A stretch of 64,000 bases of DNA from UBA6263 sp049305865 (GTDB lineage: Bacteria; Patescibacteriota; Gracilibacteria; Absconditabacterales; Absconditicoccaceae), in the NCBI GenBank assembly GCA_049305865.1, contig JBAQPP010000041.1, positions 1-64,000 of the forward strand, in the 5' to 3' direction. Made by a program: the position numbers and the translations under genes. The notes beneath the pieces are model-generated. The model was given only the letters and a program-made list of their open reading frames with translations, had not been told where the DNA came from and ran no database searches. Shown in pieces: positions 1 to 12,530 of the stretch (position 1 is its first letter; each line of letters starts with the position of its first letter).

Positions 1-2
1 AT

Positions 3-695
3 CCAGATGATATCTATACTGCATGACAACGAAAGGAAGATACAGAAACCATTATAAAAAAAATTAAAGAAAATAAAAAAATACCCGTTATAGTTTGATG
101 AACTGGCCTTTATATAGATACAATTTACAAAAATTTTTCTATGCCATCTTGTCCACCTGATTATGAACTTAGAAAAGGATTAGAGAATAAAGAAAAAGAA
201 AATCCCTGAATATTATATCAAGAATTGATAAAAATAGATCCAGAAGAAGCGAGTAAATTACATCCAAATTCTATAAGATATATAATCAGAGCATTGGAAA
301 TCTTTTACAAAACCAACAATACGAAAACAACAAGTTATTCGCAATCTAAGCCCAAATGGCCAATACTTATGATATGATTATGGAGAGAAAAAGAAGATAC
401 AGACAACAGAATAAATACAAGAATCAAAGAAATGATACAATCCTGACTTGTAGATGAAGTAAAATCATTAATCAAAAAATGATATTGACCAGACTTACAA
501 TCTATGCAGTGAATATGATACAAAGAAACTATCCAATATATAAATTGAAATTATAATTTACAAGAGTTCGAAGAGACACTCAAAAAAAATACCCACCATC
601 TAGCCAAAAAGCAAAGGACTCGATTTCGTAGGTATATAAACGAATCAAAAGATAATCCCAAAGAAAATATAACATATAAATTATACAAGTTATAA
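3..695 (+). CDS. miaA: tRNA dimethylallyltransferase MiaA (5' truncated by window edge)
   Basis: Transfers a dimethylallyl group to N6 of A37 in tRNAs reading U-starting codons. The visible 230 residues begin inside the protein (PDDIYTAGQRKE) and include PVIVGGTGLYID, the conserved glycine-rich loop, with both glycines of its GG written TGA. Further on come LHPNSIRYIIRALEI, which fits the family's R(A)LE helix, and GIGYKETIQY, which matches the conserved G-[YI]-[KR]-[EQ] segment. The C-terminus HLAKKQRTRFRR is the basic tail expected for MiaA. It ends at TAA five bases before the convergent M23 gene. The first third, with the ATP-binding P-loop, lies outside the window. Identification is strong. 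Confidence 0.9.
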
Positions 696-699
696 TATT

Positions 700-1626
700 T
701 TAAACTAACAATACTTCGTCTGGAAAGATATTTTTAGGATCAATAGATTTTCAATTATCTCTTACTTCTAGATGTAAATGCGGACCAGTACTATGTCAAG
801 TATTTCCCACTTCTCAAATTTTTTCTCACATAGCAATTGTCTGCCCTGATTTTAAATCAGGTTTTTCTTTTAAATGTGCATATATTATTTCTTTTCAATC
901 TTTATCTTTTATAACTACATAGTTACCAAATCAATTATCTTCATATAAGACTCTATCTATAGTTCATTCGACCATTGAATAAACAGACGTTCCTTCATCT
1001 GCTCAATAATCTATTCAACCATGTTTATGATCTCACCTATCTACTCAATATTCTGAAGTTATTTTTCAATCTTTTTTAGAAAGAGCAGAAACAACCTCTT
1101 TACCTACTATCAATCATGCTGCTACGATTGCAGCTTCTTTATAAGGCACTCAACTATTTTTTTCATCTTTGGGTGTTACACCACTAACATCTTTTTCTTT
1201 AGGTATATTAGTCTGTTCTTGATTAACCACATCTAGTTTATCTATAATTCTAGATTTTAAATTATTTAATTCTGCTTCGGTAGTAGCACTATCCAATTCT
1301 TTTTTAGCTTGCTCTAAATATTCTCATATAGTTATAGTTTTTCAATTATACTGTATAGTTTCACTCAATAATGGTTTTATAAATGGTTGGAAAAGAAATT
1401 TTCATTTAGCTTCATCTGCAATTTTATCAAAGATATCTTCTGTAACTAAATAGTCTTTTAACATATCTCATTTTCATATAATCAATCAAGAAAAAGAGAA
1501 TCATCATTCTTTAATTTTATCTATATAAGCCTGAGCTACTTCATTTTTTAAATCCAAAAGTTTTGATCACTCAGAATTTTCTTGTTCATTATTTTGATCA
1601 ACATTTTCTTTATCATCTTCTGGCAT
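700..1626 (-). CDS. M23 (LytM-type) peptidase with an N-terminal module shared with its neighbour
   Basis: 308 aa. Residues about 190-300 form a peptidase M23 domain, a zinc endopeptidase family that cuts peptidoglycan cross-bridges. The first zinc motif is HGGID (H202, D206) and the second HLHLE (H283, H285), following GNTGHSTGP. There is no signal peptide at the start; residues 1-23 are acidic and polar. Residues about 24-185 contain amphipathic helices, a linker and a hydrophobic segment (KEAAIVAAGLIVGKEVV). This layout and several short motifs resemble residues 7-170 of the 1411-aa protein encoded next door. The gene is the last of a minus-strand block with the two giant proteins, separated by 24 bases. 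A cell-wall role tied to those proteins is inferred from position. Confidence 0.85.
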
Positions 1627-1649
1627 TATTTTTTAATTAATATATAAAT

Positions 1650-4600
1650 TTAAATTGAGTTTATATAGTTTATAAAATCGGATTTAACATAATTATTATT
1701 ATCAATAATACTTGGAAATTTTTCTTTTATAGTATCTAAATCAAGTATTTGCGTATCCACTCAGTCTTCAGATTTATAAATACCATAATCCATACCTGAC
1801 CATAATCTAGATCAAAAATAGAAATCATGTATATTTGGATATTTACATTTAAGTCGATTTATCAGATTAGCAATCATTATAAGTTCTTTAAGTGTTTTAA
1901 ATGGAATATTTAATCATTCCACAATCATGTTTTTTGAATCTATCTTAACAGCATTCCCTCGACTTTTAAATAAATTTGTTTCAGGATCAAAACTTACCAA
2001 TCATCTACCAGGATATACAAAATCAGGTTCTGTTTTTTGAATAATTTCTTCTACTTCATTAGTTTTTTTAATCACATCTTGTTCTTCCTGTGTTATTTCT
2101 TTTATTTTAGCTTTATAATCATCACTTTCTGATGTTTGTATATCATATTGAGATGCATCAAAATAAGTATTATTAATTAAATTTTGATTCAATCTTTTAT
2201 CTAATAATAATTTTAGTGTTAATATATTTTGCCCATATCAAATATTTTTAATATTTCATTGTTCATCAAATATTAATATTTGAGATTCTAACATCGATTT
2301 TATTATTTGTTTAATTGCTCGTATAGCTTTTTCTACATCGTTTTTATTTGTAGATTTTGCAAGATCTAAAATATTTTTTCAGTCTATTTGTTGCTTTCAT
2401 AAAGTCATATTAAATATTTCTTTTTGATTTTTATCCATCTGATCAACAAGTTCAGAATTTATAATTCATTTATTATCAATAGAAATAGTAGATAATTTAA
2501 CAGCAACATATTCAATTTGTTGATGATATCATGCTCAGTCCAAATCATTACTACTAAATGGATTACTTCAAAATTTGGAAATTACTGATAACATAGCAAT
2601 ATATGTATTTTCGAAATAATCATGATATTGTTGATATTTTGATGTAATTTCTGTTTTAGCTGTATTTGGATCCAAAGTAAGTAAGGATTGTTTAAATTCT
2701 TCTCGTTCTAAAATTTTCTTTTGATAAATTTCTAAATATTCTTTTGGAATATCTAGTTCATCAATATCATAAGTAATAAATGCTTCAAACTGTTTTTTTG
2801 CAACATCGACATAATCAATATATTTTTGAGTATTATCTGATACATTTTCAATATTTGAAGAAACATATTCTTTATTTATTGTTGTATTTGTTTGTGAAAA
2901 ATCAAGTTTATCATCTAAATACGATTTAACAGTACATGCAGTAATCTTATAATTTTCACATTTAAAAAGATATTTTTGAAGATCACCCATTTTTGCCTTT
3001 TTAGCAGCTATTATAATATAATATGGCAATTCTATATATCATCAGTTATTTGAATTTTTAGCAATATAATCAATAATCTTTTTTTCTATATCTTTTTTAG
3101 TCTCTGGAGAACTATAAGATTTTTCTTGGTATATTATAGTTTTTAATCTTGTCCAATATTCTTTATTAAGTTTATCATCCATACTTTCAGTAGGTGTATC
3201 TATCATAGATGCATTATTCATAAAACCAAATGCATTTACTCAAATAAATTTTAATGGTAATGGAGTAGGATCTATTACTACGTCAAAAATAGTATTCCAT
3301 TTATTTGGACTAACCAATTCTTTAAGAATTTCTTCAGATGTCATTGTTTCAAATTTGCTTATATCTATTCATTTATCTACCGCTCGATCATTATTTATAG
3401 TCCATTTATTATCATAATAAAGTCATGTAGAATTTTCTTTACCCACAGAGAAAAATTCTATTAGCTCTTTCATTTCATTAGATCATGTATATCCATGGAT
3501 TTCTGTTGCTACTCTATAAATAATATTTTGTCAAACATTATCTGATACTTCTACTTTTGTTTTCATTCTTTCCAAGATACCATTTTCATTTGTAAAATAC
3601 CATTCTACATTTTCTTTCTGATAATTATTCACAAAATCAAAATTTCACGTACTAAGCATATTTTCTATATTTTTATTATCTATCATTCTCGCTGAAAGTT
3701 CTAGTTTCTTCTGATCTTCAATTGGGATTCACATAGTAATATAAGCATGAAAATTTTTAATAAAATCAATATTTTTTTGAATTATTTCTACTTTTGTTTT
3801 ATCTAGTTCTTTTTTTTGATTTTCAAAAATTACTTCAAAATTTTTCATACAATTATATATTTCCAAAAATTTATATGGGTTTTGTTCTCGCATAGTTTTA
3901 AAAACATTAAACTTAGCTTCATCCTTAGACTTAAGTTTTATTTCGTATTTAGATTTATAGTCTTCAATATCTTTACAACCATTAATATATTGTTTATCTC
4001 AAACCTGATTCATCTCATAATAAGTTTTTGAATCAGCTAAAATCTTTTCTATTCCTTTAATACCCATTCAACTTTTCATTGCAGATACAAAGCCTTTGTA
4101 TTCTTTTGTATTTTCATTCTGGTACATAAATAGTTTAATATATTCTAATCTTTTATTTATAATAATATTCATAGCTATTTTTTGTTTTTCATATTCTGAT
4201 AAATCGGTATCAGATAAAGTTTTTTTATATTCTTCTTCGGTTTTTCAAGTATCATATCATTGTCTAATCATATTATATTCAGGTTTTTTATATTCTTCTT
4301 GCCAAACCAAAGCTTTTCGAGCATCTTCAGTAGTTGTGAGTTTTCATTTCTCTGCAAGTTGCATTGCAAACGGATGTCGATGACGTTCTAACCACGATGA
4401 TCATCACTTAGTAGCAGATGCTTCTAATCTAGAAATATAATTTAAATTCCATTCTTCAGCTGCTGCAGATTGAATAATAGCTTGTTTTATCTCTGTTCTA
4501 TATTGAGCTTTAAAATCTTGTTCATTTTGAAGATAAAATTCCACTTTTTCATAATAAATATCTATAGCTTGTGAAGCAGCATATCATAAAGCTCAAGCAG

Positions 4601-5885
4601 CAGCTCAAACAATATTTCATAATCCAGGAACAACACTACCAGCAGCTGCACAAGTTGCTATTATTCAAATAGCCGTTAGAGCAACAGAAGCTCAAAATTG
4701 AACTCGTTGATGTTCTCTTTTTGTGTTAGCTCTTATTTCGTTTAATTTTCTATAGGCTTCAGCCTCATCTAATCATTCACAAAGTACCCATACATCAAAT
4801 CCAGTAGATAGCAAATCCAGAAAAGCTATTCATTTTATACCCTTTAAAAATCAATTAATTCACTTACTTTTTGTAAGTACTTTTACCATACTCTTAAGTT
4901 CAGATGCATCATCAGCTGATTTAAGAACATTTATAACTTCTTTACTTATATTTTTAATTCACTTTGCCTTAAGTATATTTTCTATTTTGGCTAATTTTGC
5001 AATATCATCAATATCGGTAAGTTTATTTACAGCAATAATCTCATCTAACTCATTTGCTCACAATTTTATAAACATATCTGCATCCTTGGGATTGATAGTT
5101 TTTAGTAATGAAGCAGGAAGTTTTCTATCAAGTTTTCATAACATTTTAACAGCATCTAATGTTTCTCAATTCATTTCTGTTGCTACCTTTTCAAATTCTT
5201 TAGCAGATTTGGATAATGCTTTAGCTTGAAATTTTGTAAGTTTGGGATTTAATTTCGCCTCTTGTTCTAATTGTTTACTTAAACTTAAAAACTGATCTTT
5301 CATTTTATTAGCAAATTGTTCTGGTGTTTTAAGATCTATATTTTTTGCTATTTTTTTTGATTCTTGTAGTTTATAGATTTTATCAGTTGCATATACAGAA
5401 AGTCATAATCATCATCAAACCACCGCTCATTTTGTTATATTGTCATTAGCATTATTATCAATTACTTCTGTATTTTGCGTATCTCTTTGTTGCTGATTAT
5501 CTGTAGGATTACTCACAGGATTATCTGTTTTAGGATCAGCATTTTGTTGTTCTGTGGAATTTACATTTGTAACTATTCATATTTTAAGAGATTCTAATTC
5601 CTCTGCTGTTTTTGCTTTCTGAAGTTTTTCTTGTTTTTCTTTTATAAATTTAAATACCTTTTCTGCTGTTGACGGTGATATAGTTACCAAAAATTTTTCT
5701 CGAAAATTTAATTTTGAAGTATCTAATGTTTCTCAAAAATTTTCTTCAGAAATCATCATTTGTTTTAATCTATCTGCAAACATTCAGATTATTCATCATT
5801 TCAAAAATCATAGTTCTTTTTTAAGATCCTCAATATAAATATTTGCCAATTCTTCTTTTTTCTGTTGTAAAATATCTGCAGTCAT
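1650..5885 (-). CDS. giant membrane-associated hypothetical protein, 1411 aa
   Basis: I do not recognise a family. The frame is open for 1411 codons only with TGA read as Gly. Residues 1-100 are amphipathic helices. Residues 110-150 are an Asn/Gln/Thr-rich linker, followed by a short hydrophobic glycine-rich segment (GAVVGGGLGLSVYA, about 153-166). A long Ala/Gly-rich hydrophobic stretch lies at about 395-440 (TAIGIIATCAAAGSVVPGL and onwards). The rest is charged, Lys/Glu-rich and mostly helical, with no visible catalytic motif. The start ATG overlaps the upstream gene's stop as TAATG, so translation is probably coupled. The N-terminal module is shared with the M23 peptidase downstream. A structural or cell-surface role is only a guess. 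Confidence 0.75.
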
Positions 5886-8800
5886 TATGTTACTTTAGCT
5901 ATGATTTTAAATATATCTTTTATAAATTTAACAACATCATCTGCTGATTTTAAAAGACTTTTAACGTGTATATCATCTATAGTTTTTATCAATGATTCAG
6001 AGATATCGGCTCATGCTGATTTTGAAGATTTAAGTTGTTTCAAAAGACCACTAAGATCTGGAGCTCCACTTTCAAGTTTCTTAATTTCGTTTCATATTGC
6101 CGTTATTTTTTTAAGTTCAAATATTTCTATTATATGGTATGATTTTAATTCCATTTTACGTAAAGCATTGAACGCTGTTATTTCATCATCAGTAAAAGTC
6201 ATTATCCTCTTTTCAAATTGTAATAGTCAATCAACTTGTTTTTGATAAAATTTACCAGTTGCACTAGTAACATCAAGATTTAAGTTTGAAATAGCTTTTT
6301 TGAGTTCTTGTGAATCTGTAAGTACCAAATCATATATTTTCTTTTGTTCTACTGTAAGAGTTTTAGTTATATCTACAGAATTTCATATTGTTTTCTTTAT
6401 TTCTATAACTCTAGCATTTATTTCATCAACTGTTTTAAGTTTTGATATATCTTTACCCAAAACTTCAGTTATTTTATTAAATTCTTTGGCATTTAATCAT
6501 GTAATATCAATTTTATCCATATTTTTAATAACATTATCAATATCGTCTAACTTAGTAAATTCTGCCTTAGTGAAAAGTTTTTCACAAAATATTTTTTGAT
6601 CTCCAGAAAGTTTTTTGATTTCATCTTCATATATCTTTAATTTATCAATTAAATCTGTTAATGTAGTATTATTTTTACTAAGAATTTTTCTAATATTTTT
6701 ATTGTTAAAATGAATTTCTAATATTTTTATTTGATCAGTATTTAAATGAAGTTCTTTTTCTAAAAATTCACTAAAATATGATGTTGATCATTTTTTCCAT
6801 TCTGGATATTTTTGATGTTTGTCAAATACATATTTAGCTTCCTCATAATTCATTCTTCATTTTTTAATATCTTCTACAAAATTTTTATATGCAGTAGCTC
6901 AATCTCCATAAGATAAATTTTTTAGGTATTTATTACTCAATGTTGTAGGTACATTTATTTTTCTAGTCTGAGTTCTTAATAACCATTTTCAAGGTTTTGT
7001 AATAGCATTCCAAGAAATACTAATTGCTCCTTTTGTTAAATTTCTAGCAATTTTACTTTTACTAAGCAAAAATGCTGATCACATAATAACCCATCATTGT
7101 GGAGTACTTACAATATATCGCATCCTTCACATAAACCATGTTCCTAAATTTCACGATCATTCGTTTTCTTGTTGTGATTGTTTTTCAAGAAAAACTTGTT
7201 GTAATAAAGAAAAATAATCATTAATAGTACTTTCAAATTTTATTATATCATTTTTCGTAAGTGTTTTATTTTGTAACTTAGTATAAAAATCTTGATTATT
7301 TAATTTAAATTTTTTAACTTCATCTCAAAATCATAATTTATCTATAGCTTCTTCTAAATCATCGGACTTACTATTTCGCAATTCATCTAAGTTTAATACT
7401 CAAAAACAATTAGCAACTCACTCTATAATATTTCTATGTAATATTCATTCTTTTAAATGATCTCAAAACTTTTTTGATACGTCTGTCAGTTCTCATCTCA
7501 ATCCTTCATCTTTATTTATATCTGAAGAATTTTTAGCTCTTTCAAATATAGTTTCATCTGGCACTATTTCTTGTTTTATTTTTTTTACTTCTTCTATAGT
7601 AGCTTCAGTTTCTTTTGATATAGAAGAATCATATATATTTTGTGATTCTAATGTAACTACTGCAGAATTTGAATCATCTGCACTTATTATTTTTTTATTC
7701 AAAAAGTCTCTTTCCATTCTTGCTTCTATTAATGGATCATCTTGTTCATAGTCAGTTATTTGTTTTTCTGTAGGATTGTTTACTCAATTATTTTTTAATT
7801 GTTCTGTAATATATTTTCTTTTTAACTGTTTTCTTTTATCATTAAGATAAGATCTTACCATAGAATATTTTTGCATAAGATTAGCTACTTGTTCATCTCT
7901 AGTATTATCTTCAGTTTCAGCTCGTTTTTTAAACTCTTCATTTGGAGTACCATCACTTCCAAACATATTGGGTACCAATCACTTTATTACTCATACCATT
8001 GGTTTAAATAAACCTCACACAACTTTTCATCATAATTCTGTAACTAAACCCCAAATCTTTCATCCAACACTTGCTCGTTTATCAATAACATCTCAATTTG
8101 TATCAAGTATATCTTTAACATTGTCATAAGCATTATCCATAGCTGCTGGTATCGTTCATTTTTTTATAGAAATCTCTTTGCCTTTTTCATCTTCTAAAGT
8201 TCACAAAGAATTTGTATTTCAATTTAATTTTCGATATTCATCAACATTATTGCCAAATTTTTCATATTTTGGTTTTAATTCTGCGGGTATTTCTTTCTCA
8301 TATCGTTCATTTAAATCTTTCGGATCAATTTTTTCTCTTTTATCTCGATTAAAAAAATCTGATAAAGACCATCTTCCAGTTTGTAAACCATGAATAAGAT
8401 AATATGCTCAAGTACCTATACCAGTCCACTTTAAAAATTTTCAAATTCAATGATTCCAAAATCATTCTTTTTCTTTTTTATCTCAATCTTTTCATTCTTC
8501 CTTATTTTTTTTTCTTCTTCTAAAAAGAGCTATAGCTCATACCACTAAAAGTCATATTCCAGCAGTCTGCCAAGGATGTTCTTTCACCCATTCTAAAGTT
8601 TTTCATCATTTTTCTTTTACTTTTTCCCAAAATCAAGAAGATTTAGGATTAATATCTTTTAATTGTTTTTCATATTTATCAAGTTCCTGTCTGATACTTA
8701 CAGTTACTGCTATATCTTGTTCCAAATCGGCTAATGCTCTAGCCTGTTTTATAAGTTCTTCTGTCTCCTTTTTCTTTTTATCTATTTCAAGTTTTTTTTC

Positions 8801-8998
8801 TTCTATTTCTTTCTGTTTAGCTACAATTTCTTGCTGAGCTAGAGTTTTTTTATTTTTATCCAAATCTTCTATTTTTTTATTAACATCTTCAACTGAATTT
8901 TTTATATCAGTTAAATTTGCTTTTATAGAATCAATCTTATTTACGTTTGAACCATTTTCAGGAGATGGATTTTCTAAATCTTTCTGAGAATCTGTCAT
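5885..8998 (-). CDS. giant coiled-coil membrane protein, 1037 aa
   Basis: No family recognised. The N-terminus is acidic, then residues about 20-120 form a strongly heptad-like Lys/Glu/Ile coiled coil (KQKEIEEKKLEIDKKKKE). Next comes WVKEHPWQTAGIGLLVVG followed by RRRKK, about residues 137-163. This resembles the C-terminal anchor of DUF883/ElaB-type membrane proteins. A second hydrophobic patch follows at about 185-205 and another further on (GGVIMGSAFLLSKS). The remainder is hydrophilic and helical. I chose the ATG at 8998; an in-frame TTG at 9043 would add 15 residues. It is first in the block with the 1411-aa protein and M23 peptidase, and its stop overlaps the next start. Function unknown. 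Confidence 0.75.
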
Positions 8999-9061
8999 AA
9001 TGTATTTATTAAATATTAAACTATATGGATTTATTATATCCAAAGTACTACTTTAAACAAA

Positions 9062-9090
9062 AAAATCCCGAATAAATCGGGACCAATAGT
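9062..9090 (-). terminator. Rho-independent terminator after sufS
   Basis: On the minus strand TCCCGA and TCGGGA form a stem around a TTTAT loop, followed by seven T residues. It lies 27 bases past the sufS stop and before the giant-protein block, so that block likely has its own promoter. Confidence 0.8.
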
Positions 9091-9116
9091 TGACATATAA
9101 ACAATATATGTAATAA

Positions 9117-10316
9117 TTATATAATACTCTCTAGTATCTCAAAGAACTTATCAATATCCTCTTTATCATTGTAAAAATACAGGCTCATTCTACATGTTCA
9201 ATTTTTGCTTAGAAATTTATGTAAAGGATAGGCACAATGACCGCCACAACGTATACATATATTTTTTTCAGCAAAAACCTCTCATATCATATTCTGATTT
9301 TTATTTGATGGTATATTAAAAGAGAATACACCTATTCTATTTTCTGCATTCAAAGGTCATATAAGATTTACCTTTTTATCCAAAGATTTAAACTTTTCTA
9401 AAGTATAGTCTATAAGTTTAAGCTCATTTTCACGTATAAATTGTATTCATCATATAGAGTTTATATATTCAATAGATTTCAAAAGACTTACAGCTCCAAT
9501 AATATTTGGAGTACCTGATTCAAATTTTTCATTTGTTGAAAAAAAATCATAAGAATCTTGTGATACGTCTTGGACCGTTCCTCATCAACCAAACATTGGC
9601 ATCAATCTTTTTATCCAGTCCAATTTAAGATATACAGCTCATATACCAGTATAAGCAAGCATTTTATGTCAAGTAAGTACTAGACAATCGCATCAAATAT
9701 CTTTTATATCAACAGAAATATTTGGCACAGATTGTGAACCATCTATCATAAAAAAAGTTTCAGGGTTTAATTTTGATTTTAATTGCTTCATATCATAAAT
9801 TCATCATGTAACATTTGATATCTGAGCACAAGCAACTAATTTCACAGTATTATCGTATTTAGTTTCAAAATCATTTCGATCAATATCATAATCATCTCAG
9901 ATTCAAATAAATCTGATTCAAAATCCAAATTTTTCAGACAAGATCATCCATGGTAGAATATCAGAATGATGCTCTCGTATACCAAGCAAGATATTATCTC
10001 ATTTTTTTATAAATCAAGAATTAGCCAATGCTTGAGCTATAATATTTATGCCATATGTAGAATTATAAGAATAGAATATTTCACTAGTTTTACAGTTTAT
10101 AAACTTTGCTAGCTCTTCTTTTGATTTATGATAAATTTCTTCTGATCTTTCAGATAAAGAATATAGTCATCTATGGATGTTTGCATAATCATTTGATACA
10201 AAATCTGATACAGCATCAATAACAAACTTAGGTTTCTGTGTACTAGCCGCATTGTCCAGATAAACTAAACCAGGATTATTGGCAAATATAGGAAAGTCTG
10301 ATTTAAGATTTTTCAT
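9117..10316 (-). CDS. sufS: cysteine desulfurase, SufS type (class V aminotransferase)
   Basis: 399 aa, the usual length. It removes sulfur from L-cysteine as an enzyme-bound persulfide for Fe-S cluster or thio-modification pathways, using PLP. LVYLDNAASTQKP is at residues 18-30, the PLP lysine is K218 in LTGHKML, and the catalytic cysteine is C361 in RCGGHCAYPLH, the group II (SufS) arrangement. GGGGTVQ and SGTPN motifs are also present. No SufU/SufE or scaffold gene is adjacent in this window, so the sulfur acceptor is encoded elsewhere or is unusual. The start ATG is preceded by an AT-rich leader with no Shine-Dalgarno. Confidence 0.93.
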
Positions 10317-10365
10317 TGTACTAAATTAATTTATAAATTTTCTTGCAATGTTGATAAAAGTTTAT

Positions 10366-11193
10366 CTATTTTTTTACAATAGCCATGCTTCATTCCAAGC
10401 TTCAAAGATCTATCTCAGTATAACTTGCAAAACTAGAATCATATTTTCTCAAAAAATCATATTCTGTCATTTGTAGTTTTATATCTTTTTGAAAGTTTAT
10501 ATAAACTACTTTATTTTTACCTATAAACACTGCTACTCTCTTAGAACCAGGTAAATAAACCAAACGGACGTTATCGCCAAAAACCTGCGAGATAATATCC
10601 ATATTTAAAATAAAATCTTCAGGTGGATAATTAAAAAACAATCAATTTAAATTATTTAAACCAGAAAGATATCCAGGCAGCTCAATAGTTTTGATATTAT
10701 TTCAAATAGTATTTCAACTATAAAGCAAAAACGTACTTCATTTATATAAAGCAAATATTTTATCTCAAAACTTAAAACGAAGATCTATCTTATCAAAAAT
10801 AATTTTCACGTCTAAAGTATTTTTTTGAGAATAATGAAACTCTATATTTTTAACAACGGGGAATTTTTTCTTTATTATAGCCAATATATCATCTCTCTTA
10901 AAATATTTTAGGACATAATAGTTTTCTCATTTTGATTGGGTTTTGATAATTTTATACAAAGAAGGATCATTAAATTCTTTTACACTTGCGTCAGAATATC
11001 TAAGTGTTGAAATATAATATTCAGATTTAAACAAAGTCGATCTAAAAATATAGATAACAAAATAAATAAAAACAAAAACAAGAGCAAACACAAAAACTCA
11101 TCTAATTATTGTCTTAAATGGTATTTCAAAAGGGACATTTCATCTAATAAAAAACCTTCTACGTTTTCTTCTAAAAGGTTTCTGTTTTACCAT
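10366..11193 (-). CDS. FtsQ/DivIB-like cell-division protein
   Basis: 275 aa with the layout of FtsQ/DivIB: a short, very basic cytoplasmic tail (KPFRRKRRRFF), one membrane helix at about residues 33-50 (VFVFALVFVFIYFVIYIF), then an extracytoplasmic domain. Its first part (FKRDDILAIIKKKFPVVKNI) fits a POTRA module, and the end (YTEIDLGSLEGSMAIVKK) fits the family's C-terminal strand where the protein states the D-L pattern. FtsQ links early and late divisome proteins. ATG at 11202 (three more residues) is an alternative start. It follows the PAP2-like gene by 13 bases. Assignment rests on architecture and the C-terminal motif, not on strong identity. Confidence 0.65.
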
Positions 11194-11206
11194 ATTTATC
11201 ATCTAA

Positions 11207-11698
11207 TTAAGCTACTACAAAATAATAATACAATAATGAAGTCAAAATCAATCAAAAAATAATTCATCAAGCTACTTCTTCTCGAGTATGTCCTATCCTC
11301 TCTTTCAAAGGTCATTTATTTTTTCTTGTCAAAACTCATTGTAAATCTATTCTTAAATCATTTATATAATGCGCATGTTGACCAGCTTCATATCTTAAAT
11401 TCATAGCATCATATGCAAATAGCATAGAAAAGGCAAAAGCTATAGCAAAGATAGCACTATCAAAGCCATATTCAAACAATGCTAGCAAAGTTACACAAGT
11501 CGCTATTCAACTATGAAAAGAAGGAAATCCTCAAGCAGTAAAGATATGTCACCGATACAAACGTTTGTATTTCACAAAGTCTATAATAACTTTAGTTCAT
11601 TGGACCAAAAATCCTACAATAAAAACTATAAATATAGGATGCATCCTAATTCATCACTGAAATATATCTGTAATCATACTCAAAAAATAATTCAACAT
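11207..11698 (-). CDS. divergent PAP2 family membrane protein (DUF212/YuiD type)
   Basis: About 163 aa. The family signature is clear: GGFPSFHSG replaces the usual GGMPSSHSA, followed by FAYDAMNLRYEAGQHAHYIND, whose first part matches the conserved YDAxGVRxxAG region. The C-terminus has GHTREEVAGGIIFG, matching the family's GHTPxEVxxGxxxG. Four to five hydrophobic helices are evident. These are distant relatives of lipid phosphatases; the substrate is unknown. The true start may be the ATG at 11677, seven codons in. It probably shares a transcript with the FtsQ-like gene downstream. Confidence 0.8.
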
Positions 11699-11834
11699 CA
11701 ACAAAAAAATAATAAACACTGACTTATTAATAAAATTCTGTCAAAATTCAACATTACTATAAAGAATCTTTTATACTTGTATTGAAAATCTAAAATAATA
11801 AAATGATAAAATAATTTTAATTGTATTTAAAACA

Positions 11835-12449
11835 ATGAAACTAGAGAAATTATTTATTTTATGCTTAGCAATAAGTTCAATAGGAATATCATTAGTTAAT
11901 GGTACGGATATAGATCAAAATACTCAATTATCTACAATAGAAAACGTAAATATAGATATAGTGAAACAAGAATGGACAAAACGACACAATCAAGAAAGAA
12001 AGAAATATTGATTAGATTGATACATCTTGAATCAAGATTTTAATATAAGTGCAAAAACACGATCAGATAAACTAAGTAAATCATGAAAATTAAGAAATTT
12101 ACACCAAAGAAGTACAAAAGATTGATATTATAGTTATTGAAATATTAAATCATGGTTTCAAAACTTATGAGTAGACTTTGAAGATGTAAATTGAACCTTA
12201 TTTACAGAAAGCATATGACGATGATATTACAAATGTAATAAAACAGATTGTACTCAAGATCTTATAAAATCTATCAAAAGTACATTCAAATTTTTTATGA
12301 GTGAAAAAGGAAGAAGTCGGAAACCTCATTATAACTGAATAGTGTCTTCAAATTTTTCAAATATGTGAGTCTGAATATCCATAGATAAAAAAACCAATAG
12401 ATATTTTTTGGTTTCTCACTATTGAGTAAATACAATAAATACTAAATAA
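11835..12449 (+). CDS. secreted CAP/SCP-domain protein
   Basis: 204 aa. A hydrophobic N-terminus (LFILCLAISSIGISLVNG) looks like a signal peptide. The body matches the CAP (cysteine-rich secretory protein / antigen 5 / PR-1) fold: WTKRHNQERKKYGL, where the HNxxR motif supplies the first histidine, a LHQRSTKD segment, FTESIGRG in place of the usual GEN/ENI motif, and PHYNGIVSSNFSNMGVGI with the second histidine and the GVG strand. Bacterial CAP proteins are secreted and poorly understood; some act in the envelope or in interactions with other cells. It stands alone between divergent and co-directional genes. Confidence 0.8.
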
Positions 12450-12452
12450 CAG

Positions 12453-12481
12453 TTGACAAAAAATAAATACTTGATTTTATA
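12453..12481 (+). promoter_or_regulatory. candidate promoter of purA
   Basis: TTGACA at 12453-12458 followed after 17 bases by TTTATA at 12476-12481, about 50 bases before the purA ATG. The -35 is perfect but the -10 is weak, so this is a plausible but unproven sigma-70 promoter. Confidence 0.4.
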
Positions 12482-12530
12482 GATGAGATTAATATAAAAT
12501 TTCAGCTTTTTTATTGTTATAAAAAATATT

